DNA of 64,000 bases. Source: Acidobacteriota bacterium. Lineage in GTDB: Bacteria > Acidobacteriota > Blastocatellia > UBA7656. A model generated the notes under the pieces. The model had not been told where the DNA came from, did no database searches, and saw nothing but the letters and a program-made list of their open reading frames with translations. The stretch's first letter is position 1. Every line of letters starts with the position of its first letter. Both the position numbers and the translations under genes were made by a program. Shown one piece after another: positions 44,696 to 53,505 of the stretch. The stretch is taken from NCBI GenBank assembly GCA_038040445.1, contig JBBPIG010000017.1:86170-150169 (forward strand). The letters run 5' to 3'.

Positions 44696-45286
44696 TCAGA
44701 ACCCCGCGCCCGGCAGATGGCGGTCGCGATCGTAAGGCGGGTCTTCGTGATCGGGCATATCGTAATCCGGCCAGTCCTTCATCCACTGGCGGCGCGTTTT
44801 CTCATCCGCGTAGTACTTCATCCAGAGATAAGTGTGCTCTTCGCTGCCGCTCCCGATCAGGTCGATGTGCCACGCGGAGTACTCGTCAAACACCATCGCC
44901 CTGGTCTCCTCGCGCAGCACTTCGATCCACAACAGCGTGTACAGCTCGCGGTCGCTCAGATGGTTGGTGCGTTCGACGAATACCCGCATACGCGCGAGAG
45001 CTTCGATCACTTCCCAGAGCTTCGCAGTCAGCTTCTGATCATCCATCGCCTCCGGGTCCGGCAGCTCGACGCCCGCCTCTTCGAGTTGCTGGTAATGAGT
45101 CGTCCACGGAGCACTTTCATAGGCGACAACGCCGCGCAAGAACTCTTCCTCCAACTCAGGCGATAGATCGTCAGACTTCCAGCCGGCTACCTCGCCGCCA
45201 GTTAGCTCGGCAGCCTGGCGCTCCAGCTCATCGATTCGTTTCTTGCGCTCGGGGTCGTCCCTTCCGTTGCCACCATTGATTGACAT
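44696..45286 (-). CDS. Hypothetical acidic protein, first gene of the STAND operon
   Basis: The 196-aa protein starts MSINGGNGRDDPERKKRIDE after GGAGG six bases upstream. It is acidic and helical (ERQAAELTGGEVAGWKSDDL, then ELYTLLWIEVLREETRAMVF) and ends in a charged, Pro-rich tail (DYDMPDHEDPPYDRDRHLPG). No membrane helix or known domain. The middle (EYSAWHIDLIGSGSEEHTYL) is Trp/His-rich. The stop is 28 bases before the giant STAND gene. By position it may be the partner, inhibitor or adaptor of that protein. I do not recognise the family. Confidence 0.75.
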   Translation of the reverse strand: MSINGGNGRDDPERKKRIDELERQAAELTGGEVAGWKSDDLSPELEEEFLRGVVAYESAPWTTHYQQLEEAGVELPDPEAMDDQKLTAKLWEVIEALARMRVFVERTNHLSDRELYTLLWIEVLREETRAMVFDEYSAWHIDLIGSGSEEHTYLWMKYYADEKTRRQWMKDWPDYDMPDHEDPPYDRDRHLPGAGF

Positions 45287-45419
45287 ATCTAACCTCCGGA
45301 CTTTGTCTATCGCAAGCTTTACCAAAGTGAGTGCGCCCTGCCGGGCGCACACGAAAAAGGGAGACCGCCAACCCAGCAGTCTCCCGAATCTTACGCCAGG
45401 TTAGCAAAAGCAAGAACTC

Positions 45420-45620
45420 GAAAATAATCTTCGCCGCGACCTGGATGTTCCGCGGGTTCAAGCTCGTCGTAGCCGTGCCGAAGCCCGGCGCCACTGTCAA
45501 CTTCTGATTCGGGAACGCCCCCGTCGTGTTGAACATCACGTTCTGAATGCGGCCGAAGTTCACACGGTTGAATGCGTTGATAGCTGAGGCGCGCGCGGTT
45601 ACTAATGCTGATAGCGGACA
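45420..45620 (-). pseudogene. C-terminal fragment of an Oar-like TonB-dependent receptor
   Basis: One minus frame reads INAFNRVNFGRIQNVMFNTT, then GAFPNQKLTVAPGFGTATTS and LNPRNIQVAAKIIF. The pattern FNxFNRVNFG ... FGTxxxxxNPRNIQxAxKIIF is the end of carboxypeptidase-like-domain TonB receptors (Oar type) that are numerous in Acidobacteriota. Only the last two strands remain; there is no stop after IIF and no start, so it is debris. It marks an old insertion or deletion between the STAND operon and the TIR gene. A perfect GTGCGCCC-TGCC-GGGCGCAC hairpin lies next to it at 45331-45350. Confidence 0.65.
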
Positions 45621-45638
45621 CGCGACGAAGGCTACCTA

Positions 45639-46769
45639 TTACTTTTTACCCGCTTTCTGCATCAGCGTCGCGATAAAGGCAATCACCATCAAGCCAACAC
45701 CGCAATAGATTCTCAGGTCCGCGACTAAGATCAGGTATTCACTGCGGGGTAGATCCTTTGCCCAGTTGATCACAGCTCCAACGAGCTGCGCAGCAGCCAC
45801 ATACCCTAAGAATCCGGCAAACACTGCCGCGCCCGTTGCGGCGGGCAATGCTCCCAGAACGGTGCGAGCTTTCTCTCCAAACTGATCGAGCGAGCCCCCG
45901 CCCGCCACAGGCGACGGTTGCTTTTGGCCCTCCGTGGTCGCATTAGGCGTTTGCGGCGTGACCGGGAGCTTACCGTTAGGGAGGTTCGCGTGAGCCGGTT
46001 GCCCGGTTGTGACAGCGTCTGTAGTTGCCGCTTTCCCTGCCGACGTAGACTCGATTGGCGAAGAGGGCGCCGGAGGTTCCGTCCGGCGTTTGTGCGGCTC
46101 GCTACTGGGCTTGGCTTCAGCCGATTGGCCGTGCACGGGCGAGGGCCCAGGAGAGGTAACAGAGTCACGGGCCGTCGATTCGGCATTCGCAACAATCGGC
46201 GTAACGGCGGTGACCCCGCTGTCACCGGACGCTTGAGTGACTCGTTGGTTGTTAGCGGCTGGGTTTGCACTACCCGCATTAACCGCTGAAGGACCTGCGT
46301 TCGGTGGCCGCGATTCCTCTTCAGCGGTCTGGCCGGGAGGGACCGTCGAGATCGGTTCGTTGAGTCCCGGCGCGACATAACGCAGGATCTTCTGGAAGGC
46401 GTCACGCTGAAACGGTATGACTTCATAGTAGCGGAGGCTGGCAGGAAGGTCGCTTGGCCCGAGGCCACCGGCAACCACCGTTATGAGGTTGCCCACCTTG
46501 CGGCCGGAGCGCTTCTCATTGATGAAGAGCCCCCACTCGGCTTCAACCCACGAGGATGTGACGTTAGCTTTCGAGCTCGTAACAACTATCATATGTTGGG
46601 CACTATCGAGCGCGTCGTCTATCTGCTTTCGGTAATCGGAGCTTGCAAGCTCCGGCAACGATTCTTGACTGAAGAACATGCGTAGCCCATGCGACTTAAG
46701 AAACCGATAGATCTCTTCCGCATATTGGTAGTCCGTGCTTCTGGCGCTGATGAAAATCAGAGGTGTCAT
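45639..46769 (-). CDS. TIR domain protein with Pro/Ala-rich linker and two C-terminal membrane helices
   Basis: The 376-aa protein starts MTPLIFISARSTDYQYAEEI, the first strand of a TIR domain (residues 1-130). Its catalytic region is KANVTSSWVEAEWGLFINEK with Glu76/Glu78 as candidate NADase residue. A low-complexity Pro/Ala/Ser/Thr linker (about 140-300) follows, then two membrane helices (AAVFAGFLGYVAAAQLVGAV and IYCGVGLMVIAFIATLMQKA). This places the TIR domain on a flexible tether at the inner membrane. I chose ATG 46769; the frame is open to 46904 but would overlap the dihydropyrimidinase gene and begins unlike a TIR protein. It lies 58 bases after that gene. Confidence 0.8.
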   Translation of the reverse strand: MTPLIFISARSTDYQYAEEIYRFLKSHGLRMFFSQESLPELASSDYRKQIDDALDSAQHMIVVTSSKANVTSSWVEAEWGLFINEKRSGRKVGNLITVVAGGLGPSDLPASLRYYEVIPFQRDAFQKILRYVAPGLNEPISTVPPGQTAEEESRPPNAGPSAVNAGSANPAANNQRVTQASGDSGVTAVTPIVANAESTARDSVTSPGPSPVHGQSAEAKPSSEPHKRRTEPPAPSSPIESTSAGKAATTDAVTTGQPAHANLPNGKLPVTPQTPNATTEGQKQPSPVAGGGSLDQFGEKARTVLGALPAATGAAVFAGFLGYVAAAQLVGAVINWAKDLPRSEYLILVADLRIYCGVGLMVIAFIATLMQKAGKK

Positions 46770-46827
46770 ACCAAGGACATCGTTCTCTCTAGATGACGTT
46801 AGCTGGCCAAGGCATATTTGGCACTCT

Positions 46828-48210
46828 TCAGACTCCCGCTCCAAACATGCTGCGTTTGAGGAACTGACCATCACCGGGGCTGCCGACGTACTTGCCTTCG
46901 TCAATCACCACCTTGCCGCGCGACAGCACGGTCTTGGTCACGCCTTTCACTTTCATCCCTTCATAAGCGCTATAGTCGACGTTCATATGATGAGTCGCCG
47001 CCGAGATTGTCATCTCGTCGTTCGGATCAAAGATCACGATGTCGGCGTCCGATCCCACCGCGATCGTGCCTTTGCGTGGGAACAAACCGAAAAGCTTCGC
47101 GGCAGAAGTTGAAGTCAGCTCGACGAAGCGATTCAAGCCGATCTTTCCGCCTGCCACCCCGCCGTTGTAGATCAAGCTCATGCGATGCTCGACTCCCGGC
47201 CCGCCGTTTGGGATCTTTGTGAAGTCGTCGCGGCCAAGTTCCTTCTCCTTCATGCAGAACGGACAGTGATCGGTCGAGATGACTTGCAAATCGTTGCCCT
47301 GAAGCCCTTGCCACAGCTTGTCCTGATTCCACTTCTCGCGCAGCGGCGGAGTCATCACCCACTTCGCGCCCTCAAAGTCTTCGCGCTCATACAGCGAATA
47401 GTCCAGGAACAGATACTGCGGGCACGTTTCGGCATAAGCCGGCAGCCCCTTGTCGCGCGCTTCGCGCACTTCTTCAAGCGCGTCCGCACAGCTCAAGTGA
47501 ACGATGTACACCGGCGCGTCGGCCATCTCTGCTATCGCGATCGCGCGGTGCACGCCTTCGGCTTCGGCTTTTGTAGGCCGAGTCAGCGCGTGATACTTCG
47601 GCGCGGTTTTGCCCTCGGCGAGCGCGTGCTTGATGATTTCGTTGATTACTATTCCGTTCTCGGCGTGCATGCAGATCAAGCCGCCCCAATTCCCGGCGTT
47701 TTTCATCGCGCGAAAGATCGTGGCGTCGTCGACGAGGAACACTCCCGGGTAAGCCATGAACATCTTGAAGCTCATCACTCCTTCGTTGATGAGCTGGCGC
47801 ATTTCGGGCACGCGCTCGTCCGGCAAGTCTGTGGTGATCAGATGGAAGCCGTAGTCGATCGCGGTCTTGCCTTCGGCTTTCTTGTGCCAGTTGTCGACCG
47901 CTTGAATGAGCGATTCGCCGTGATACTGAACGGCGAAGTCGATGATCGTGGTCGTTCCACCGTGGGCGGCAGCTACTGTGCCCGTACGGAAGTCATCGGA
48001 AGCGAACGTCCCCCCGAACGGCAATTCCATATGAGTGTGCGGGTCGATGCCGCCGGGAATAACGAGCTTGCCTGTCGCGTCGATCGTGCGCTCGGTTTCC
48101 ATATCGAGCTTCGCGCCGATGACCGCAATCTTTTCGTCTTCGATGAGGATGTCAGCGTGATAGTTATCAACCGCTGTTACGATGTTTCCATTCTTAATCA
48201 GTGTCTTCAT
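46828..48210 (-). CDS. hydA: Dihydropyrimidinase (D-hydantoinase)
   Basis: The 460-aa amidohydrolase opens cyclic imide rings of dihydrouracil, dihydrothymine or hydantoins. Metal site residues are visible: PGGIDPHTHMELPFGG, the carboxylated Lys in GVMSFKMFMAYPG, His in HAEN, His in VYIVHLSCADAL, and Asp in VISTDHCPFC. Length and order match dihydropyrimidinases. Start 48210 gives MKTLIKNGNIVTAVDNYHAD with GGAG nine bases upstream, inside the end of the TIR-MshEN gene (17-base overlap). The NCS1 permease (33.6 kb) and an AGXT2-like aminotransferase (60.7 kb) on the same strand would supply substrate and use the beta-amino acid product. Confidence 0.95.
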   Translation of the reverse strand: MKTLIKNGNIVTAVDNYHADILIEDEKIAVIGAKLDMETERTIDATGKLVIPGGIDPHTHMELPFGGTFASDDFRTGTVAAAHGGTTTIIDFAVQYHGESLIQAVDNWHKKAEGKTAIDYGFHLITTDLPDERVPEMRQLINEGVMSFKMFMAYPGVFLVDDATIFRAMKNAGNWGGLICMHAENGIVINEIIKHALAEGKTAPKYHALTRPTKAEAEGVHRAIAIAEMADAPVYIVHLSCADALEEVREARDKGLPAYAETCPQYLFLDYSLYEREDFEGAKWVMTPPLREKWNQDKLWQGLQGNDLQVISTDHCPFCMKEKELGRDDFTKIPNGGPGVEHRMSLIYNGGVAGGKIGLNRFVELTSTSAAKLFGLFPRKGTIAVGSDADIVIFDPNDEMTISAATHHMNVDYSAYEGMKVKGVTKTVLSRGKVVIDEGKYVGSPGDGQFLKRSMFGAGV

Positions 48211-48985
48211 GGAAGAGATCTCCGTTGTCGGTTTCCAGGGGTTCAATGACCGACGTGTCGTACGGCTTGTGCACTCGCTCGATGGCCTCGACTATCGACT
48301 CCTCGGTGGCGAGTACGGGCTCGATTCCGTAGCTGTCACTGAAGTACGTTTCACAGACTTCGCCGGCACGCGACGGATCGCTCATTGCAACGACAACTAT
48401 ATTGCCGGTGTATTCGAGCGGAATCGCTTTGAGCTTCACAGAGGCTTCATAAGGCATCATCCTGGCAATGTAGCAGTCATAGATCGCCTCGAAGACATCC
48501 ACCACCGCCGGGAGCCGATAGCGATTCACCAAATCGGCAAGACCGGGCGGTAGCTCAATGCTTCTTCGCGGTTCAATGCCGAGACTTCTCAAGGCCGCGA
48601 CTAAGCGCGGTACCGCTGCCCGGACACCTGTAGACGAAATCGAAACCACCGGGCAAGAGGCGAACGCCTCGGTCCATTCAGGCCGAATTCGCCGGAGCTG
48701 CTCCCGGGTGAGGCTCCTTAGCACAACGATGAAATCTTTTCCGCATTTGCGAGCCCTTTCGATATCGCCGGCGAGCCAGTCGCCAGACGCGAGAGACTTA
48801 GAAATGATTGGGATGACCGCACCCGCTTCCGCGATTCTTCGCTCGCACTGCCCAACCAAAGAAGCACCGCCGCAGCCATCACGCCACCGATACCACGTGA
48901 AGTAGCCGGCTATCTCGAGCTCCCGTGCGATTTCATGAGCCGTAGTGAAGGCCTGCTCGTCGTAGGTAATGACAACGTAACCCAC
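48194..48985 (-). CDS. TIR-like protein with apparent MshEN-type C-terminal domain
   Basis: The 263-aa protein begins MGYVVITYDEQAFTTAHEIA, a TIR-like fold whose GAVIPIISKSLASGDWLAGD is the usual strand-C region. Asp74 stands where the catalytic Glu is expected, so NADase activity is uncertain. Residues about 175-245 (YEASVKLKAIPLEYTGNIVV, then VAMSDPSRAGEVCETYFSDS and IEPVLATEESIVEAIERVH) match the MshEN pattern found at the N-terminus of type II secretion/type IV pilus ATPases, where it binds c-di-GMP. The fusion would join a second-messenger sensor to a TIR domain. It overlaps the hydA start by 17 bases, so the two are translationally coupled. Confidence 0.7.
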   Translation of the reverse strand: MGYVVITYDEQAFTTAHEIARELEIAGYFTWYRWRDGCGGASLVGQCERRIAEAGAVIPIISKSLASGDWLAGDIERARKCGKDFIVVLRSLTREQLRRIRPEWTEAFASCPVVSISSTGVRAAVPRLVAALRSLGIEPRRSIELPPGLADLVNRYRLPAVVDVFEAIYDCYIARMMPYEASVKLKAIPLEYTGNIVVVAMSDPSRAGEVCETYFSDSYGIEPVLATEESIVEAIERVHKPYDTSVIEPLETDNGDLFHEDTD

Positions 48986-49300
48986 CGGTTAGCCCGCTCC
49001 AACACTCAGGAGTGATCAAGAACGACAAAGCAACGAATCGAGTGCTTCCGCCACTCTTTCTCGCGCTTCATCAAATTAGCCTAGGCAGGCCCATTAAACA
49101 ACGAGCGCAGTTGTGCGTCAACGTCGAGCGCTCTTGCTTTGCTGCGGGTCTGGTTCGGGCAGTCGCCGGAATAGCCCCACTTTGACTTTCACCATTAGCC
49201 GCTCTTGGTTAGAATGCTCTTCCTCGGGCTACCCGGCTTGCCGGCCGGCCGGCCGGCGCTAATTCTCGGAATCATGTCTTCAATGTGGAGGGTTTGAGCA
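48986..49300. other. Divergent intergenic region with CCGG palindrome
   Basis: These 315 bases separate the divergent TIR-MshEN and carboxylesterase genes and should hold both promoters. The clearest element is GCCGGCCGGCCGGCCGGC (49240-49257), an 18-base self-palindrome about 45 bases upstream of the carboxylesterase start. A TAGAAT word at 49210 has a TTGACT upstream at 49182, but the spacing of 22 is too wide for a sigma-70 promoter. No gene seen. Confidence 0.5.
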
Positions 49301-50980
49301 ATGATCCCGAAACAAGTTCACGACGCCAAGAATCACCCAATGGATCGCCGCTCCTTTCTGACATCTGCTGCTCAGATGGCCGGTATAGCTGCGGCAAGCG
49401 CACTCGTGCCCGGCGTCGTGACCAGGAGTTTTGCAGATACCGCGAACGGCACGACCGCTAGTGTCACAACGAACGCAGGAAAGGTTCGTGGGCGGATCGT
49501 CGACGGCGTGAACGTCTTCAAGGGAATTCCCTACGGCGCGCCGACCGGCGGCGCGAATCGGTTTATGCCGCCTCGGCCGCCCGAGCCGTGGACGGGTGTG
49601 CGCGAAGCCTTCGAATTCGGGCATTACGCTCCGCAGTCCAACCGGCCGCGCGGCGATAAGCAGCGCCAGTTCTTCCGAATCCTGGGAGCTACCAAACCCA
49701 ACGATGCGAGCGAGGACTGTCTATATCTCAACGTGTGGACGCGAGGAGTAAACGACCGGAGAAAGCGGCCGGTGATGGTCTGGTTTCACGGCGGCGGCTA
49801 CGACCAGGGAACGGGCGGCTCGATTGGCTACGACGGCGCCGGGCTCGCTCAGAAGCAGGATGTCGTCGTCGTTAGCGTGAATCACCGTCTGCACGTCCTC
49901 GGCTACGTATTTCTGGGCGATGCCGCAGGGTCGGAATTCGAAGCCTCCGCCAACGCTGGCCAGCTCGACCTTGTAGCCGCGCTTCAGTGGGTTCGCGATA
50001 ACATCAACGCGTTCGGTGGCGATCCGAACAGGGTGCTGATCTTCGGACAGTCGGGCGGCGGCGGCAAGGTCTCGACGCTCTTGGCCATGCCCAGTGCGAA
50101 GGGGCTCTTCCATCGAGCGGTCATTCAGAGCGGCGCAACTCTGCGAGGCGGCCCGCGCGACGCGGCGACAAAGACCGCCGAAACCCTGATGAAAGAGCTT
50201 GGGTTGAGCAAAGGTCAGGGGCGTGACCTGCAGAACGTACCGCTCGACCGACTGATGGACGCTGGGAATAAAGCCCGCTTTGGGCCGGTGGTTGATGGTA
50301 AAGTCCTGCCGGCGCATCCATTCGATCCGGTTGCGACTCCGGTGTCGGCCGGCGTGCCGGTGATCGTCGGCTACACGCGAACCGAGCGCACGGTGTATGA
50401 GATTGATTCCCCGGATTACGGCAAGCTGGATGAAGCGGGACTGCTGGCAAACGTCAAGCGCGTGTTGGGCGATGAAGCTGGAAAGGTGATTGCCGTTTAT
50501 CGCAAGAAGTATCCGAGAGCCACGCCGTATGAACTCTCGACGAACATCACGGGTGACGCTGGTGCCATGAATTCCATACGGCTTGCGGAACGCCGCGCGG
50601 CCTTGGGCAAAGCGCCGACGTACCTGTACGTGTTTGCCTGGGAGACGCCGGTGATGGGACTACGCGCGCCGCACACTCTCGAGATCCCGTTCGTGTTCAA
50701 TCACATCGACGTCAGCGAAAGCATGGTGGGACCGGTGAACGCTGGGATGCGCAAGCTCGAAACGGCGAGCGCGGGAGCGTGGGCGCAGCTTGCTCGTACC
50801 GGAAATCCGAATCACAAAGGGCTGCCGAATTGGCCGGCATACACGACGGACAAGCGGGCCGTGATGATCTTCGACGCGCCTTGCCGCGTCGAGAACGATC
50901 CCACTGGTGAAGTCAGACAGATCATTGAAAAGCGCGGAGGAAACAGCGGAGGGGTGCTACCTGCCCCTGGCAGCAAGTAG
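49301..50980 (+). CDS. Secreted type B carboxylesterase (Tat signal)
   Basis: The 559-aa protein starts [20 protein letters not shown], with a Tat motif ([20 protein letters not shown]), so it should fold before export. The carboxylesterase fold is clear: [30 protein letters not shown], oxyanion hole [10 protein letters not shown], and nucleophile GQSGGGG with Ser251 (GESAG in most relatives). It hydrolyses esters, substrate unknown. The ATG at 49301 has GGAGGG nine bases upstream. It begins a run of four exported-protein genes on this strand. Confidence 0.93.
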   Translation: MIPKQVHDAKNHPMDRRSFLTSAAQMAGIAAASALVPGVVTRSFADTANGTTASVTTNAGKVRGRIVDGVNVFKGIPYGAPTGGANRFMPPRPPEPWTGVREAFEFGHYAPQSNRPRGDKQRQFFRILGATKPNDASEDCLYLNVWTRGVNDRRKRPVMVWFHGGGYDQGTGGSIGYDGAGLAQKQDVVVVSVNHRLHVLGYVFLGDAAGSEFEASANAGQLDLVAALQWVRDNINAFGGDPNRVLIFGQSGGGGKVSTLLAMPSAKGLFHRAVIQSGATLRGGPRDAATKTAETLMKELGLSKGQGRDLQNVPLDRLMDAGNKARFGPVVDGKVLPAHPFDPVATPVSAGVPVIVGYTRTERTVYEIDSPDYGKLDEAGLLANVKRVLGDEAGKVIAVYRKKYPRATPYELSTNITGDAGAMNSIRLAERRAALGKAPTYLYVFAWETPVMGLRAPHTLEIPFVFNHIDVSESMVGPVNAGMRKLETASAGAWAQLARTGNPNHKGLPNWPAYTTDKRAVMIFDAPCRVENDPTGEVRQIIEKRGGNSGGVLPAPGSK

Positions 50981-51032
50981 TGCCTTAGTCGGAGAATCGA
51001 AATCGAATCAAACCACATTGGAGGAAAACTAT

Positions 51033-52166
51033 ATGAGAGGCTCACATAACTTGATCAGACTGCTGGCCCTGGTCGGCGCCGTGGTAGTGTTCGCGGGAAC
51101 GGTCAGCGCCCAAGAACAACCCTTCCGGTTCGCGGGGACCACCTGCACCGCGACTCCTTACCTTCATTGTCCCGACAGCGAGTGCTCAGGGGCCATTGTG
51201 GTTAATCAAGGAAACGTGGTCGAGATGAAGACGCGCCGCACGTACTTCCTCGATTATCCGTGCGATCTGAAGAAGGGCGAGAAAGTCACCTTCATCCTCA
51301 GTCTGCACGGCGGCGGCTCGTACGGGAACTGGCAGCGCAACTATTTCCCGATCATGGACTACACGAACAAATACCGACTGGTCATCGCTACTCCGAACGC
51401 CCCGACGCGGGCATGGTCGGCGGCCGACGACGAGTACTTGCAGAACATCGTCAACTTCGTCATCGAACAGATCGGCAAAGAGAACATCAATGCCTTCTGG
51501 TTGGCCGGACACTCGCAGGGCGGCATGACCTCCAACCGGATCGTGCGCACGGACTTCTTTAAGGATAAGGTCGACGGTTGGCTCAGCCTGTCGGGCGGTC
51601 GCTTGGGCGGGAACCCCGGCCGCGGCGCGACGTTCGCTCCCACTGGCGCTGGAGCTCCGGGCGCAGCCCCGGCTGCTGCTGGCGCTACGCCGGCGGCTCC
51701 TGGCAGTGCGCGCGCTGGTGCGCCGGGCGCTAGTCCCTCGGGCCCTCCCGGTATGGCAGCGTCCATGGCAGCCTTGCGCGAGCCTCCGGCCGCCGATTTC
51801 TCGTTCATCTACGAGACGGGGCAGCGCGAAATGGATGACAAGGGAATACCTGAGACGTCGGACTGGGCTAAGAAGTACACCTGCGGCGCTCGGAGCAACC
51901 CGCAAGAAATCGTTGACACCAAGGCCGGCTACGTGTTCGACAGCACCCGTCTGAATCAATTGCGTCCGGGCTGGGGACTGCTGCCTGGGCCCGGCAAGGC
52001 CCAGGTCTACGTCTATCCGGACTGCAAGGACGGCAGGATAGTTGCCGACGTCGTGCGCATCGACAAGGGACACACCGAAGGGCTTGAGCCGAAAGTCACC
52101 GAAGAGCTGATTAAGCTGATGCTCTCGGCAAAAGGCGGCAAGCTCCAACAGGCGCGTTTGCCCTGA
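51033..52166 (+). CDS. Secreted alpha/beta hydrolase, PHB depolymerase-like, with low-complexity insert
   Basis: The 377-aa protein has a signal peptide ([20 protein letters not shown], cleaved near VSAQE), an oxyanion loop [10 protein letters not shown] and nucleophile motif GHSQGG, and near the end [18 protein letters not shown] with the likely catalytic His. The layout is like polyhydroxybutyrate depolymerase/feruloyl esterase-type lipoproteins. Residues about 205-250 are almost only Ala, Gly, Pro and Ser ([20 protein letters not shown]), an insert after the nucleophile strand that is unusual. The start at 51033 follows GGAGG by seven to eight bases. It lies 52 bases after the carboxylesterase gene, probably in one operon. 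Confidence 0.82.
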   Translation: MRGSHNLIRLLALVGAVVVFAGTVSAQEQPFRFAGTTCTATPYLHCPDSECSGAIVVNQGNVVEMKTRRTYFLDYPCDLKKGEKVTFILSLHGGGSYGNWQRNYFPIMDYTNKYRLVIATPNAPTRAWSAADDEYLQNIVNFVIEQIGKENINAFWLAGHSQGGMTSNRIVRTDFFKDKVDGWLSLSGGRLGGNPGRGATFAPTGAGAPGAAPAAAGATPAAPGSARAGAPGASPSGPPGMAASMAALREPPAADFSFIYETGQREMDDKGIPETSDWAKKYTCGARSNPQEIVDTKAGYVFDSTRLNQLRPGWGLLPGPGKAQVYVYPDCKDGRIVADVVRIDKGHTEGLEPKVTEELIKLMLSAKGGKLQQARLP

Positions 52167-52282
52167 GCGGACAGGTTCGTTCAACTAGCGAAGACTCAAC
52201 GACGGAGAGATCGAAGCGTTGAAGACCAGGAAATACAGGAGTGTGATCAACTGTAAGCGTCACCCCGTAAATAGGAGAATAT

Positions 52283-53479
52283 ATGCTACGACGGACTGTT
52301 CTCGCTCTAACACTGCTTGTGGGTTTGTCTTTGGCTGAGACAGCGATAGGTCAGTCGCAAAACCAACAGGCGTCTGCCGCGCCAGCAACCAGGAACGACT
52401 ACAGTGATGGCAAGACGTGGCTGTGTAGACCTGGACGGCAAGACGCTTGCGCGGTCGATCTAACCACAAGCGTCGTCGCTGCGGACGGCAAGCTGAAAGT
52501 CGAGAAGTGGTCTGGAAATCCGAAGGCCCCGATCGATTGCTTCTACGTTTACCCGACCGTCTCGAATGACCAGACGCCCAACAGCGATATGAACGCCGGG
52601 CCGGAAGAGCTGGCGGTGATCAAAGCTCAGTTCGCGCGATTCGGCTCGGAGTGCCGGGTGTTCGCTCCGCTCTACAGGCAAGTGACGTTGACCGCGCTGC
52701 GTGCCGGCATTGCCGGCAAACCGATGACGGTCGATCGCGCGCTTGGATACAACGACGTGGTTGATTCGTGGAAGTACTATCTCGAGCACGACAATCAGGG
52801 GCGCGGTGTCGTGCTGATCGGGCACTCGCAAGGCTCAGGCGTGTTGACGCAACTGATCCGCAACGAGATTGACGGCAAGCCGGTTCAAGAGCGCCTGATC
52901 TCAGCTCTGCTGCTGGGCACGAGCCTGCCGGTGCCGAAGGGCAAGGACGTAGGCGGCGCGTTCAAACAAGTTCCCGTTTGCCGTTCGGCGTCACACACAG
53001 GATGTGTCATCGCTTACGCTTCGTTCCGCTCCAACGTGCCTCCTCCGGCGAACAGCAGATTCGGTCGGGTGAGAGAAGAAGGAATGGCAGCCGTGTGCGC
53101 GAACCCGGCGGCGCTGGGGGGCGGAAGCGGCGCGTTGCACTCTTATCTTGGGTCCGCCGGACGCGGCAACGGATCGTCTGCGGACCCTCGCCCATGGGTG
53201 ACGCCGCCGCAACCGATCAACACGCCTTTTGTGAGCGTGCCCGGACTGCTGACGGCCGCGTGCGTATCGAACGAGAAGGGTTCTTACCTGGAGGTCACGG
53301 TGCATGGCAATCCGGCGGACGCTCGCACCGATGACATCGTCGGAGATGTGGTGGTAGGCGGGCAGGTGCAGGCCGATTGGGGTTTGCACTTGATTGACGT
53401 GAACCTGGCGATGGGCAATCTGGTAGAAATAGTTCGCCAGCAGTCCAAAGCTTATCTCTCGAACAAGAAGAAGAAGTAG
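52283..53479 (+). CDS. DUF3089 secreted alpha/beta hydrolase
   Basis: The 398-aa protein has a signal peptide (MLRRTVLALTLLVGLSLAET, cleaved near AIGQS), then the DUF3089 pattern: WLCRPGRQDACAVDLTTSVV, KAPIDCFYVYPTVSND, FAPLYRQVTLTAL and the nucleophile GHSQGSGVL. The catalytic His may lie near LHLIDVNLAMGN. DUF3089 proteins are uncharacterised lipase-like enzymes. Cys residues in pairs suggest disulfides outside the cytoplasm. It ends in a run of Lys (SNKKKK). The gene is 116 bases after the PHB depolymerase-like gene and 26 bases before the lipoprotein gene. Confidence 0.88.
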   Translation: MLRRTVLALTLLVGLSLAETAIGQSQNQQASAAPATRNDYSDGKTWLCRPGRQDACAVDLTTSVVAADGKLKVEKWSGNPKAPIDCFYVYPTVSNDQTPNSDMNAGPEELAVIKAQFARFGSECRVFAPLYRQVTLTALRAGIAGKPMTVDRALGYNDVVDSWKYYLEHDNQGRGVVLIGHSQGSGVLTQLIRNEIDGKPVQERLISALLLGTSLPVPKGKDVGGAFKQVPVCRSASHTGCVIAYASFRSNVPPPANSRFGRVREEGMAAVCANPAALGGGSGALHSYLGSAGRGNGSSADPRPWVTPPQPINTPFVSVPGLLTAACVSNEKGSYLEVTVHGNPADARTDDIVGDVVVGGQVQADWGLHLIDVNLAMGNLVEIVRQQSKAYLSNKKKK

Positions 53480-53505
53480 CAAGCAGGATCGAAAGGAAGG
53501 TTGAT

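Noticed and set aside
45331..45350. Rho-independent terminator
   Set aside because: The stem is perfect (GTGCGCCC/GGGCGCAC), but no T-run follows on either strand, so it is only a hairpin.
47185..48249. 354-codon plus-strand open frame
   Set aside because: Antisense shadow of the dihydropyrimidinase gene, a result of the high-GC third codon positions.
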